This document shows, piece after piece, positions 25,530-34,345 of a DNA stretch of 64,000 nucleotides. A program made the position numbers and the translations under genes. The notes under the pieces are model-generated. The model saw only the letters and a list, made by a program, of their open reading frames with translations. It ran no database searches and was not told the DNA's origin. Source of the DNA: Limisphaera sp026417315 (GTDB lineage Bacteria > Verrucomicrobiota > Verrucomicrobiia > Limisphaerales > Limisphaeraceae); assembly GCF_049537125.1 (NCBI RefSeq), contig NZ_JBMVQY010000001.1:1674001-1738000 (forward strand), given 5' to 3'. Within the stretch, counting starts at the first letter, position 1; each line of letters opens with the position of its first letter.

Positions 25530-26546
25530 ATGGAAGAGCCGCCGCAAATCCGCACGATTCCGCGGTCAACTTGTCCCCTCTGTGAAGGCCGCGGGGTCGA
25601 GCTCCATGGCAATCTCCGGGATGTCCTGTATGGGGCGCCGGGTTGCTGGGGTTTCCTGCGGTGTGAGAATCCCCGATGCCGTCTGATCTGGCTGCATCCG
25701 ACTCCGGTTCGTCAGGACATCGGTCTCGCTTATCGTTGTTATTTCACGCATCCGGAGTCGTTCGAGTCTCCGGGTCTCTCCGCGCGTCTTCGCAGCCGGC
25801 TTTACGCCGGTTACCAGTGCCTCCTGCGCGGCCTGGATTCACTTTTCGGCCTGGGTTCGGCCCGTGACGCCCTCGAGAGGCGGCACCTGGATCCACGCTC
25901 GCGCGGTCGGCTCCTGGATGTGGGATGTGGCGACGGCTCGTTTCTTTACCGCATGCAGCAACAAGGTTGGCAGGTCACCGGGATCGACCTCGACCCGCAA
26001 GCGATCGCGGCGGCCCGCCAGCGGTATGGGTTGGAGCTCGTCGTGGGTGACCTGCAGAGCGCCCGCTTTGCATCCGGCTCGTTCGACGCCGTCACCATGA
26101 ACCACGTGATCGAGCACCTGTTCGACCCTCGGGAAACGCTGCAGGAGGTCCGTCGAATTCTTAGGCCTGCGGGGCTTTTGGTCCTCGTAACACCCAACCC
26201 GGACAGTATGGGCCATCAGCGCCATGGCGCCCACTGGTTTGGACTCGATCCGCCGCGGCACCTGCACCTTTTTCCTCCCGCCACATTGCGGGCCCTGGTC
26301 GAGCAAGCAGGCTTTCGAGTCGTGGCCCTGGAAACCACGGCCGTGCACGCCGACATCTTTTGGGGCGCCAGTCGGTCCATCCGGGAAGCTCGTCGACACC
26401 ACCGCATCGGCCCGCTTCCGCAAAAGGTTCGGCCGCTGCGCGCGTTGCGCGCCGCGCTCGAACGGTATTACGAACATGTCCAGCTGCGACGTCACCCCCT
26501 GGCGGGCGAAGAAACCGTGCTCGTGGCCCGATCCGATGCTCCATGA
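25530..26546 (+). CDS. class I SAM-dependent methyltransferase with N-terminal zinc-ribbon
   Basis: About 338 residues. A treble-clef/zinc-ribbon-like start (CPLCEGRG, then CENPRC) is followed by a long linker and a methyltransferase_11/12-type domain: motif I LLDVGCGDGSFL, acidic TGIDLDPQAI, DLQSARFASGSFDAVTMNHVIEHL and the post-II block ILRPAGLLVLVTPNPDS. Enzymes with this layout often sit in sugar and surface-polysaccharide clusters and methylate sugars or lipid-linked glycans. An in-frame ATG at 25392, directly after the previous stop, would add 46 residues with low family resemblance; the ATG at 25530 (MEEPPQIRT) places the CPLC motif near the N-terminus and is preferred. Target unknown. 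Confidence 0.82.
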   Translation: MEEPPQIRTIPRSTCPLCEGRGVELHGNLRDVLYGAPGCWGFLRCENPRCRLIWLHPTPVRQDIGLAYRCYFTHPESFESPGLSARLRSRLYAGYQCLLRGLDSLFGLGSARDALERRHLDPRSRGRLLDVGCGDGSFLYRMQQQGWQVTGIDLDPQAIAAARQRYGLELVVGDLQSARFASGSFDAVTMNHVIEHLFDPRETLQEVRRILRPAGLLVLVTPNPDSMGHQRHGAHWFGLDPPRHLHLFPPATLRALVEQAGFRVVALETTAVHADIFWGASRSIREARRHHRIGPLPQKVRPLRALRAALERYYEHVQLRRHPLAGEETVLVARSDAP

Positions 26547-26702
26547 ACCTGCAATGACCGTTGTTGTGGCCGGGCGTCGAAGGCGCACTCGTCCCCTGAG
26601 CTCCGACCGGGCGGGGCGTGGCGGAATCCCCGACCGTCTCGCTGCCTCCCCTGCGCCCCGCACCCGACGCATCGGGTACCTGTGCTGAACCACTTGCCTT
26701 CC

Positions 26703-27638
26703 ATGTCCTCCCTGCCTGTTTCCACCGTCTCCTGGCCCCCGGTTGGGGTGGTCATTGTGAACTGGAACCTGCGGGACTCGTTGCGGGAGACCCTGCAATC
26801 TTTCCGACAGGTGGATTATCCCGACCTGCGCATCGTGGTCTCGGACAATGCCTCGACCGATGGCTCGCAGGAAATGGTGCGGCAGGAATTCCCCGAAGTG
26901 AGGCTCCTGGCCCACGACCGCGGTCTTGGCTACGCCCGGGCGGCCAGCCTCGGCATGGCTGCGCTGTTGCCCGAGGTGAAATACATCTTCAGCACCACCA
27001 ATGACGTTCTTGTAGCGCCCGACTTGATTCGCGTGCTGGTCGAGTTCGCAGAGGCCCATCCAGAGGTCGGCGTTGCAGGCGCCAAGATTTTCTTTCACTC
27101 GCCCCGGGACCGCCTTTGGAGTGCCGGCGGGTTCTTCTTTCTCGGTCATCCCTGGCACCACGGCTGGATGCGCAAAGACGCTCCGCGTTACAACCGTGTG
27201 CGCGACTGTGCCTTTGTCACAGGATGCGGGTTCCTCTTGCGGAGCGAAGCCCTCCAAAAGGTCGGCTTTTTCGAGGAAAGCCTGGTGTTTTATTCCGAGG
27301 ACGCCGATCTCTGTCTTCGCATCCGCGAGGCCGGGTACCGGGTGGTTTATTTTCCCCTGGCCCGCATGTGGCACAAGACGTCGACGACCCTGGCAAAAAA
27401 CCGGCCGGTCCAGTTGTACTATAGCACTCGGAACAATCTGTACGTGCTGCAACGGCATCGGATTGGCATCCATCCCCTGACCCTCTGGGCTTATCTGGCA
27501 CTGATCTGCCCGGCGAAGATGTTGCTGTTCCTTTTGCTGGGCCGCTGGGGGAATGCGCGGGGCATCTGGCAGGGCATTTGCGACTGGTATCGGGGCCGAT
27601 ATGGCTGGTACGAAGAACATCATGCCGGTGATCGCTGA
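26703..27638 (+). CDS. family 2 glycosyltransferase
   Basis: A 311-residue GT-A enzyme. The N-terminal VGVVIVNWNLRDSLRETLQSF, VSDNASTDGS and RGLGYARAASLGM are the nucleotide-sugar binding hallmarks. FSTTNDVLVAPDLI holds the position of the metal-binding acidic motif, and FYSEDADLCLRIREAGY supplies the catalytic ED. A C-terminal hydrophobic stretch (LTLWAYLALICPAKMLLFLLLGRW) may associate with the membrane. It resembles rhamnosyltransferases of O-antigen or exopolysaccharide assembly. It follows the methyltransferase after 156 nt on the same strand. An upstream GTG at 26682 is possible, but the ATG at 26703 is favoured. Confidence 0.9.
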   Translation: MSSLPVSTVSWPPVGVVIVNWNLRDSLRETLQSFRQVDYPDLRIVVSDNASTDGSQEMVRQEFPEVRLLAHDRGLGYARAASLGMAALLPEVKYIFSTTNDVLVAPDLIRVLVEFAEAHPEVGVAGAKIFFHSPRDRLWSAGGFFFLGHPWHHGWMRKDAPRYNRVRDCAFVTGCGFLLRSEALQKVGFFEESLVFYSEDADLCLRIREAGYRVVYFPLARMWHKTSTTLAKNRPVQLYYSTRNNLYVLQRHRIGIHPLTLWAYLALICPAKMLLFLLLGRWGNARGIWQGICDWYRGRYGWYEEHHAGDR

Positions 27639-27839
27639 CCCGACCTGCCCTTCGCGCCCTCCCTGGCACCTGTCAACCCCGGGCCGGCGTGCGTGCTTTG
27701 GGGAGATGCAAACCGAAGCCGGGCTGCCGGCTTTGCGGTCCGGGGCGTGTCCTCGCTTTTGGAGTTCCGGCGGGTTTGTGCCCGGGATTCGGCCTTTTTC
27801 TGAAAACCAGAAGCCCGGGGTTTCGGCTGCTCCGGAGGG

Positions 27840-28697
27840 TCAGGCACTCGTCACAAACTCCAGATCCGGGGCCTGGGGGAGGAATCCTCGCTGGTGTCCC
27901 AGCTGCAGAAAGCGGCGAATGGCTTCCCGGCCCCGCTCGCCATAGTCCAGCGTCCAGTGGTTCACGTACATGCCCACGAAACGGTCGGCGAGCTCTCGAT
28001 CCAGACCGCGCCCGAACGCCAGCGCATACTCCAGGGCCTCCGGCCGATGCGCCAGGCTGTATTGGATGGACTCCGTCAAAACCCGTGCCACTCGACGGCG
28101 CAACGGTTCCGGATGTCGCTTGTGAATGACGTTCCCTCCCAAGGGCAGCGGAAGGCCTTCCTGGGTTTCGCTCCACCAACGACCCAGATCCACACACACC
28201 TGCCAGCCCCCCTGCCCGTACGTCAATTGACCCTCGTGAATCAGCAACCCTGCGTCGGCCTGCCCGTCGGCCAGTGCTTCGAAGATCCGATCGAAGGGCA
28301 CCACGACATAATCGAGCTCGGCTGCCGGCCGATCCAACCACAGTTGCAACGCCAGAAAGGCCGACGTCAGTGTTCCCGGCACGGCCAGTCGGAGCCGGAG
28401 CAGGTCGGATCGGCCGTAGGGGCGTCGGGCCACCACCAGCGGACCGTACCCGTCGCCCATGCTGGCCCCGCTGGGCAACAGCGCGTAGTGGTAACAAACG
28501 GCCGGGTAAGCGGCGAAGCTGATGGCCGAAATGTCCAGTTCTCCCCGCAGTGCCCGCTCGTTCAACGTCTGGATGTCCTGGAGCACATGTTGGAACTGCA
28601 GTCCCGGCGTGGGGATGAATCCCCGGGCCAGCCCGTAGAACATGAACGCGTCATCGGGATCGGGCGAATGCCCCAGCGTCAACACGGTTTCCTGCAT
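27840..28697 (-). CDS. mqnD: 1,4-dihydroxy-6-naphthoate synthase MqnD
   Basis: A 285-residue protein with the MqnD signature near its start (LGHSPDPDDAFMFYGLA), the DIQTLNERALRGELDISAISFAAYP stretch and LLIHEGQLTYGQGGW in the middle, and a length normal for the family. MqnD converts cyclic dehypoxanthinyl futalosine to 1,4-dihydroxy-6-naphthoate in the futalosine route to menaquinone. No other mqn gene is in the window. The ATG at 28697 (MQETVLTLG) is chosen; 19 extra in-frame residues upstream do not match the family. Its presence implies menaquinone as a respiratory quinone, consistent with the nuo genes further right. Confidence 0.92.
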   Translation of the reverse strand: MQETVLTLGHSPDPDDAFMFYGLARGFIPTPGLQFQHVLQDIQTLNERALRGELDISAISFAAYPAVCYHYALLPSGASMGDGYGPLVVARRPYGRSDLLRLRLAVPGTLTSAFLALQLWLDRPAAELDYVVVPFDRIFEALADGQADAGLLIHEGQLTYGQGGWQVCVDLGRWWSETQEGLPLPLGGNVIHKRHPEPLRRRVARVLTESIQYSLAHRPEALEYALAFGRGLDRELADRFVGMYVNHWTLDYGERGREAIRRFLQLGHQRGFLPQAPDLEFVTSA

Positions 28698-28970
28698 GGC
28701 AGCGCCAATTTCGTTTGGAGCGGCGGGAAGTCGAGTGGAAAAACGTCCCGGCACGGTGCCTTGCTCAAGGATTCGGCGGTCCCACGTGGCCGGGCAACGG
28801 GCAACGCTTTCCGAATCACGCGCTTGGAGATTTGCGCCTGGCGAAGCGTGCCGCCGGGTGCTCTGACCCGCCTCCGGCCATTGTCGAGCTCGGATTGACC
28901 CGGATCTCGCCGCGCTCCATGTGCGTGGCTCTCACGGGCCCGGCTCGGATCTCCAGACAGAGTCCGGGCG
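28698..28970. other. spacer between mqnD and the sugar dehydrogenase gene
   Basis: Both flanking genes are on the minus strand. The region should hold the mqnD promoter. No gene, RNA, or clear terminator with a T-tract was seen. Confidence 0.35.
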
Positions 28971-30446
28971 TCAGCTCTCGACCGGCTCCAGTCGCACCAC
29001 GCGGTCGGGTCCGTTCAGCACCACATAAAGAAAGCCATCCGGCCCCGAGGCCACGTCCCGAACGCGGCCAATTCCCTTGAAGACGATCTCCTCTTCGATC
29101 ACTCGATGCCCGTTCAATTGGAGCCGGCGCAGCTCCTGGGAGGCGAGCCCCGTGACGAACAAGTGGTGGCGCCAGCGCGGAAATCGGTTCCCCCGATAAA
29201 AGTCCATGCCGCAGACTGCGATGGACGGGGTCCAATGCACCACGGGCTGTTCCATGCCCTCGCGGGCGGTCCAGGCGGTGATGGGCGTCCCGTCGTAATT
29301 CATCCCGTAGGTGATCACCGGCCAGCCGTAATTCCGGCCTTTGATGATCACGTTGAGTTCGTCGCCGCCACGCGGACCGTGTTCGGTCTCCCACAGCTCG
29401 CCGGTCTCCGGATGGAAGGCCAATCCCTGGGGGTTGCGATGGCCATGACTCCAGATGGTGGCCACCGCATCCGAACGGCCCGCATACGGATTGTCCGGCG
29501 GCACGCGGCCATCTTCCAGGATCCGGTGAATCTTTCCGTTGGGCCGGGTCAGGTCCTGTGCGTCCTGGGCGTGGCCCCGTTCGCCGTGGGAAAAGTACAG
29601 GCAGCCATCCGGCCCAAAGACCATGCGGCAACCGAAATGGATGTTGCCCGGGCGAAAGCTCCAGAGGGGCGCCCGCCAGATCACCTCTTCCTCCGTCCAC
29701 TGCAGGGCGCGGAGTCGGCCGCGCACCAGAGTGGTCATGCTCACGTCCCGGCTTTGGGCGCTGCTGGCGGGTTCGCTGTAGGCCAGGTAGATCCAGCCGT
29801 TGGTCGCGTACCCGGGATGCACCAGAACCTCCATCAACCCGCCCTGCCCGCGGTATCGCACGGTGGGGGTGCCGGCCACGGCGGCCGGTAGCAGCTTGCC
29901 GTCCTGGACCACGCGCAGTCGCCCTGGCAATTCCGTCACCAACATTCGGCCGTCCGGCAACCAGTCCACCGACCAGGGCGTGGCCAGTCCCTCGACCACG
30001 GTGCGCAGCCGGAACCGGTGCAGGCGGGTTTCGGCGGTTTGGTCGGGCCGCGGCTGCGGGTAGCGTGTGGCGGCGTGGCGAGCCTCCGTGGCTTTCTCGC
30101 GGATGTAGATCACTAGGGCGCGAATCTCCTCGTCGCTCAGTAGGTTTTTCCAGGGCGGCATGCCGTTGAGCTCGTCGCCCTCGCGGATCACCTGGAACAG
30201 TGTGGCGTCATCTCCGGAGCCGTGCACCCACTCCTCGTCCAGCAGGCTTCGGGCCTGGCCACCGCGCAGATCGATGCCGTGACAGTTGGCGCAAAGTTGT
30301 TCGTACAACCGGCTGACCTCGCGGCGTTGCGGCTGCCCCACGCTGGTGGGCGATGCCAGGAGTCCCAATGCGCAAGCACTGATCGCCAGGCCTGCGAATC
30401 GCCGACACGCCGCCCTCCAAGCACCCTCCGGTTTTAAGGTCCACAT
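28971..30446 (-). CDS. exported cytochrome c / PQQ-dependent sugar dehydrogenase-type fusion protein
   Basis: A 491-residue precursor. A signal peptide (about 1-37: basic start, LAISACALGLLASP core) leads to a cytochrome c domain with haem motif CANCH (C52, C55, H56) and probable axial Met in LNGMPPWKN. From about residue 140 a six-bladed propeller of the glucose/sorbosone dehydrogenase (GSDH) family follows: GLATPWSVDWLPDGRMLVTE, FGPDGCLYFSHGERG, SHGHRNPQGLAFHPETGELWETEHGPRGGDELN, and VRDVASGPDGFLYVVL near the end. The H-G-P-R-GGDE block is the quinoprotein active-site segment. It probably oxidises a sugar in the periplasm and passes electrons to its own haem. Here the cytochrome precedes the propeller. 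No operon partner is evident. Confidence 0.88.
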   Translation of the reverse strand: MWTLKPEGAWRAACRRFAGLAISACALGLLASPTSVGQPQRREVSRLYEQLCANCHGIDLRGGQARSLLDEEWVHGSGDDATLFQVIREGDELNGMPPWKNLLSDEEIRALVIYIREKATEARHAATRYPQPRPDQTAETRLHRFRLRTVVEGLATPWSVDWLPDGRMLVTELPGRLRVVQDGKLLPAAVAGTPTVRYRGQGGLMEVLVHPGYATNGWIYLAYSEPASSAQSRDVSMTTLVRGRLRALQWTEEEVIWRAPLWSFRPGNIHFGCRMVFGPDGCLYFSHGERGHAQDAQDLTRPNGKIHRILEDGRVPPDNPYAGRSDAVATIWSHGHRNPQGLAFHPETGELWETEHGPRGGDELNVIIKGRNYGWPVITYGMNYDGTPITAWTAREGMEQPVVHWTPSIAVCGMDFYRGNRFPRWRHHLFVTGLASQELRRLQLNGHRVIEEEIVFKGIGRVRDVASGPDGFLYVVLNGPDRVVRLEPVES

Positions 30447-30884
30447 AAGTGGCCGGAAGTTGGATGCATCAGCACCTGGTTGTCAAACGGCCGGCGCGCC
30501 GTCCGGCGCGGCCCGAAGTTGCTCGAACGCCTCCGGAAAAGAAAAACGAAGCGCGGCGCAAGCATGCGGACGCTTGCATGGTGCACAAGCAGGAAAAACG
30601 CTCTCGGCTGGCAGCCCCGCGGCGTTGCCGAAGCCCTGGCCGGTAGTGCAGGCTTGCGTCCCGGGCATCCGGGGACCTTCGGTCTGTATCGGACCTTTGT
30701 GGATCTCCGCCGGCTTTTGTCCCTGCGGCCGGCCCGCGCTGTGCAAACCCGCCTTCTTCGAGGTTCCACACCGCCGGCGTTCCTGGCTGCCGTTCAGCCG
30801 CCGGGTCAGCCGCGCATCGCGAGGCCGGTGGACGGCGCCGCTGTCCCGGGCATCCCGTTGCCTCCGGGGAGGCGTTGGAGGTGT
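30447..30884. other. intergenic stretch, no gene
   Basis: About 440 nt upstream of the sugar dehydrogenase gene and downstream of the small coiled-coil gene, both minus strand. It contains A-runs (30532-30549) amid very GC-rich sequence and a small inverted repeat (GCAAGC at 30559 with GCTTGC downstream). No protein family is recognised in any frame. Confidence 0.4.
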
Positions 30885-31166
30885 TCAGGCTTTGCCCTGG
30901 CGAATCCTTTCTTTTTTGGCCTCCAGCTCTTCCTGCAGCTTGCGACGTTCCTGGACCAGTTGCTGTTCGAGCTCGGCGGCTTTCGCCCAGTCCCCGGCGG
31001 CTCGAGCGGTGGCGATTTGTTGCTGAAGCGTGATTTCCCGCTCGGCAATGCGCGCTTTGTAGCGCGACTCCAGTTCGGCAATCTCCCGCTTTTGTTCCTC
31101 GGTCAGGGGCGTCAACGGGGCCGCCCGATTGAGCCGTTCCATCGCCAGTTCGTATGCCGTTTTCAT
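30885..31166 (-). CDS. small charged coiled-coil protein, function unknown
   Basis: A 93-residue protein made almost wholly of Glu, Arg, Lys, Ala and Gln in heptad-like spacing (EQKREIAELESRYKARIAE; then AAELEQQLVQERRKLQEEL), so a long helix or coiled coil is likely. No signal peptide or membrane segment. It starts at the ATG at 31166 (MKTAYELAMERL), a natural-looking N-terminus, and the codon usage suits a real gene. The neighbouring alaS is divergent. No function can be assigned; similar short coiled-coil proteins occur in Verrucomicrobia. Confidence 0.7.
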   Translation of the reverse strand: MKTAYELAMERLNRAAPLTPLTEEQKREIAELESRYKARIAEREITLQQQIATARAAGDWAKAAELEQQLVQERRKLQEELEAKKERIRQGKA

Positions 31167-31543
31167 CGTTGCTCCATGCCGTGCTTGTCTCGGCCGGGGT
31201 TGCGGCCGGATCAGGCTGTTTTACCTCCCGAAAACCTTAGGCCCCGGGGTGCTCGCGGGCAACCCCCGGGTCAGTCGCTGCGACGGTCCCATTGCTGCGC
31301 CAGGCCTGCCGGCTTTCCGATCATTCATGTCGTGCGGTCTCCCCGGGCTCTTTCGGCCGGCCCGCGGGGTGCCCCGGGGTCTTTCGGCCGCCGCCCGTGG
31401 CGCGCCGGCCAAAGTTGCGCTCGCCTCGCGCGGCCCGGCGGCCTAATCTGGCCTGCCTGTCGGTCAGGGAAACCGTCCGGCGGGGGCATGGCCCGTTTCG
31501 CCCTTTCGGCGCGGGACGATGCCCGATCAGGTGTTTTGAGAGC
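31167..31543. other. divergent region between the coiled-coil gene and alaS
   Basis: It should contain promoters for both genes. It also contains an imperfect direct repeat (see separate entry). No gene recognised; the frame upstream of alaS stays open but encodes a Pro/Arg-rich stretch unlike any synthetase. Confidence 0.4.
31341..31397. repeat. imperfect tandem direct repeat upstream of alaS
   Basis: CCCCGGGCTCTTTCGGCCGG (31341-31360) recurs as CCCCGGGGTCTTTCGGCCGC (31372-31391), 31 nt apart. The shared core is CTTTCGGCCG. It lies 150-200 nt before alaS and may be a local slippage duplication. Confidence 0.5.
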
Positions 31544-31552
31544 ATGCGCGTG

Positions 31553-34276
31553 ATGACCTCGGCTGAGATCCGGCAGTCGTTCCTCGACTTTTTCCGGTCG
31601 AAGGGACACACGATCGTACCGTCTTCGAGTCTGCTGCCCGATTCGCCCAATTTGTTGTTCACGAACGCGGGCATGAACCAGTTTGTGCCCATTTTCCTGG
31701 GCCTGCAGCCGTGTCCCTACGATCCCCCGCGGGCGGCGGACACCCAGAAGTGCATTCGGGCCGGCGGCAAGCACAACGATCTGGAGGACGTGGGATTGGA
31801 CACGTATCACCACACGTTCTTCGAGATGCTGGGGAACTGGTCGTTTGGCGATTACTTCAAGCGGGAGGCCATCGAGTGGGCGTGGGAGCTGGTGACCGAG
31901 GTGTGGCGGTTTCCCAAGGAGCGGATCTATGCCACGGTGTACCGACCGGGTCCGGGAGATCCGGCGGAATTCGATGAGGAAGCCTGGGAACACTGGGCGC
32001 GGTTGTTCCGGGCTGCGGGGCTCGATCCGCAGGTCCACATCCGCACCGGGGGACGCAAGGACAACTTCTGGATGATGGGAGACACCGGCCCGTGCGGCCC
32101 CTGCTCGGAGATTCACGTGGACCTGACGCCGGAAGGCGACACCCGCGGCGCGCTGGTGAATCAGGGGCATCCGCAGTGCATCGAAATCTGGAACCTGGTG
32201 TTCATCCAGTTCAACGCAAATCCCGACGGCACCTTCACGCCGCTGCCCGCGCGCCATGTGGACACCGGCATGGGATTCGAACGGGTCACGGCCATCATTC
32301 AGGGGACCCGCGGCCTGCAGGACTTTGCACAGGCACGGATTTCGAATTACGAGACGGACGTGTTCCGGCCGTTGTTCGATGCTTTGGAGCGGTTGAGCGG
32401 TCGTCGCTACGGCTCCACTTTGCCCCGACCGGGCACCACGGGGGCGACGGAGCAGGAACGGGTGGATGTGGCGTTCCGCGTGATTGCGGACCACATTCGC
32501 ACGCTCGGTTTTGCCATCGCCGACGGGATTCTGCCCTCCAACGAAGGGCGGGGCTATGTGTTGCGACGGATTCTGCGTCGGGCCGTCCGGTACGGTCGCA
32601 ACCTCGGCTTTCGCCAGCCGTTCTTCCACCGGCTGGTCCCGGTGCTGGCCCAAACCATGGGCGACGTGTTCCCGGAAATCCGGGCACGCCAGGCCCAGGT
32701 GGAAGAAGTGATTCGCCAGGAAGAAGAAGCGTTCAACCGCACGCTGGATCGCGGGCTGCAACTGTTCGAGGAGGAAGTGGAGCGTCTCCAGCAGGCGGGG
32801 ACCGGGCCGGCGGCTTCCTGCATCCCGGGCGAGTTTGCCTTCAAGTTGTACGACACGTACGGCTTTCCGCTGGACCTGACCCAGCTCATGGCGCGGGAAC
32901 GCGGCTTGACGGTGGATACGGCCCGTTTCGAGGCGCTCATGGAGGAGCAGCGTGCACGCGCCCGGGCCGCTCAGAAAAAGACCGTGATCGAGGTCACGCA
33001 GTTGGAGACCGAGACGCCCACGCAGTTCCTGGGCTATCAACAGTTGGAGGCCGAGGCCCGCGTGCTCCGCGTGGTCCGCGTGCAGGATCGCCCCGCCGTG
33101 GTCCTGGAGGCCAGCCCGTTTTACGCCGAGATGGGCGGCCAGGTGGGCGACACGGGAGAACTGATCCAGGGGGAACGCCGCTGGCGCATCGTGGACACGC
33201 GAAAGGCGGGCGAAACCTGGCTGCATTTTCTGGCGCCCCCGGAGGCAGCGGACACAGAAGAGTGGCCCGAGCCGGGTCAGCCCGCCCGGTTGCGCGTCGA
33301 CCGGGATCGGCGTCTGGCCATTCAGCGCCATCACACCGCGACCCACCTCTTTCACTGGGCCCTGCGCGAGGTGGTGGGGCGGGAAACGGCCCAGAAGGGT
33401 TCCTATGTGGGGCCCGACAAATTGACCTTTGACTTCAACAGTGCGCCCCTGCGCCCGGACCAGCTCCAGCAGATCGAGCGCCTGGTCAATGAGCGCATCC
33501 TCGAAAACGCCCCGGTGACGTGGATCGAGGTGAAATACGATCACATCCGCCACCGACCCGACATCCTGCAGTTTTTCGGCGAGAAGTACGGGCAATGGGT
33601 CCGGGTGGTTCAAATCGGTGGCACGCCGGGCGGCCTGGATGGTTACTCCATGGAGTTGTGCGGCGGCACGCACACGGCGGCCACCGGCGAGATCGGCCTG
33701 TTCCGGATCCTGGGCGAGGGTGCGGTGGCGGCCGGCATTCGTCGGGTCGAGGCCGTGGCCGGGCTGGCGGCATGGGAACATGTCAATGCCGAGCAGGCTC
33801 TGTTGCGAGCCGCGGCAGCCCGTGTCAACGCCCCGGTGGCGGAACTGGACCGCAAACTGGAGGCGTTGCTCGAACAGCAGAAGGCCCTGGAGAAACAACT
33901 CAGGGCGCTGCAACAAAAACAGGCTGCCGCCGCGGCCGAGGCGCTCCTGGCCCGCGTGGAGTACCGTGGGGATCTGCCGGTGTTGATCGCGCGCCATGAC
34001 GCCGATGCCGAGACCCTGCAAACCATGGTCAACGCGCTCAAGGCGCGCGTGCCGGGGCTGGTGCTGCTGGGCGGGGTGGCCGATGGCGTCGTGTCGTTGG
34101 TGGCGGCGGTCTCCGGACCTCACGCCGCTCGCGTGCACGCGGGCCAGTTGATCCAGCAGATTGCGCCGCTGGTGGGTGGAAAGGGCGGGGGCCGTCCCGA
34201 CCATGCGCGCGGGGGCGGTCGGGATGCGACCCGGCTGGATGCTGCTCTGGCCCGCGCGCGGGAACTGGTCCAGTGA
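31553..34276 (+). CDS. alaS: alanyl-tRNA synthetase
   Basis: A 907-residue enzyme that charges tRNA-Ala. The class II aminoacylation core starts at once (MTSAEIRQSFLDFFRSKGH, TIVPSSSLLPD, then LLFTNAGMNQFVPIFLG) and includes GPCSEIHVD and NLVFIQFN. The editing domain has the zinc motif HHTATHLFHW with CGGTHTAATGEIG. The C-terminal DHHA1-type domain ends with a Gly-rich GGKGGGRPDHARGGGRD block, as usual. Length and domain order are complete. Start is either ATG 31544 (MRVMTSAE) or ATG 31553; the latter matches most homologues. It stands alone on the plus strand. Confidence 0.97.
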   Translation: MTSAEIRQSFLDFFRSKGHTIVPSSSLLPDSPNLLFTNAGMNQFVPIFLGLQPCPYDPPRAADTQKCIRAGGKHNDLEDVGLDTYHHTFFEMLGNWSFGDYFKREAIEWAWELVTEVWRFPKERIYATVYRPGPGDPAEFDEEAWEHWARLFRAAGLDPQVHIRTGGRKDNFWMMGDTGPCGPCSEIHVDLTPEGDTRGALVNQGHPQCIEIWNLVFIQFNANPDGTFTPLPARHVDTGMGFERVTAIIQGTRGLQDFAQARISNYETDVFRPLFDALERLSGRRYGSTLPRPGTTGATEQERVDVAFRVIADHIRTLGFAIADGILPSNEGRGYVLRRILRRAVRYGRNLGFRQPFFHRLVPVLAQTMGDVFPEIRARQAQVEEVIRQEEEAFNRTLDRGLQLFEEEVERLQQAGTGPAASCIPGEFAFKLYDTYGFPLDLTQLMARERGLTVDTARFEALMEEQRARARAAQKKTVIEVTQLETETPTQFLGYQQLEAEARVLRVVRVQDRPAVVLEASPFYAEMGGQVGDTGELIQGERRWRIVDTRKAGETWLHFLAPPEAADTEEWPEPGQPARLRVDRDRRLAIQRHHTATHLFHWALREVVGRETAQKGSYVGPDKLTFDFNSAPLRPDQLQQIERLVNERILENAPVTWIEVKYDHIRHRPDILQFFGEKYGQWVRVVQIGGTPGGLDGYSMELCGGTHTAATGEIGLFRILGEGAVAAGIRRVEAVAGLAAWEHVNAEQALLRAAAARVNAPVAELDRKLEALLEQQKALEKQLRALQQKQAAAAAEALLARVEYRGDLPVLIARHDADAETLQTMVNALKARVPGLVLLGGVADGVVSLVAAVSGPHAARVHAGQLIQQIAPLVGGKGGGRPDHARGGGRDATRLDAALARARELVQ

Positions 34277-34345
34277 CCTCCCCCGGCCGCCGAAACCTTC
34301 TGAGAACCTGCAACGCCGCGGGGCAGGCAACCCTGCCTGCGCGCG

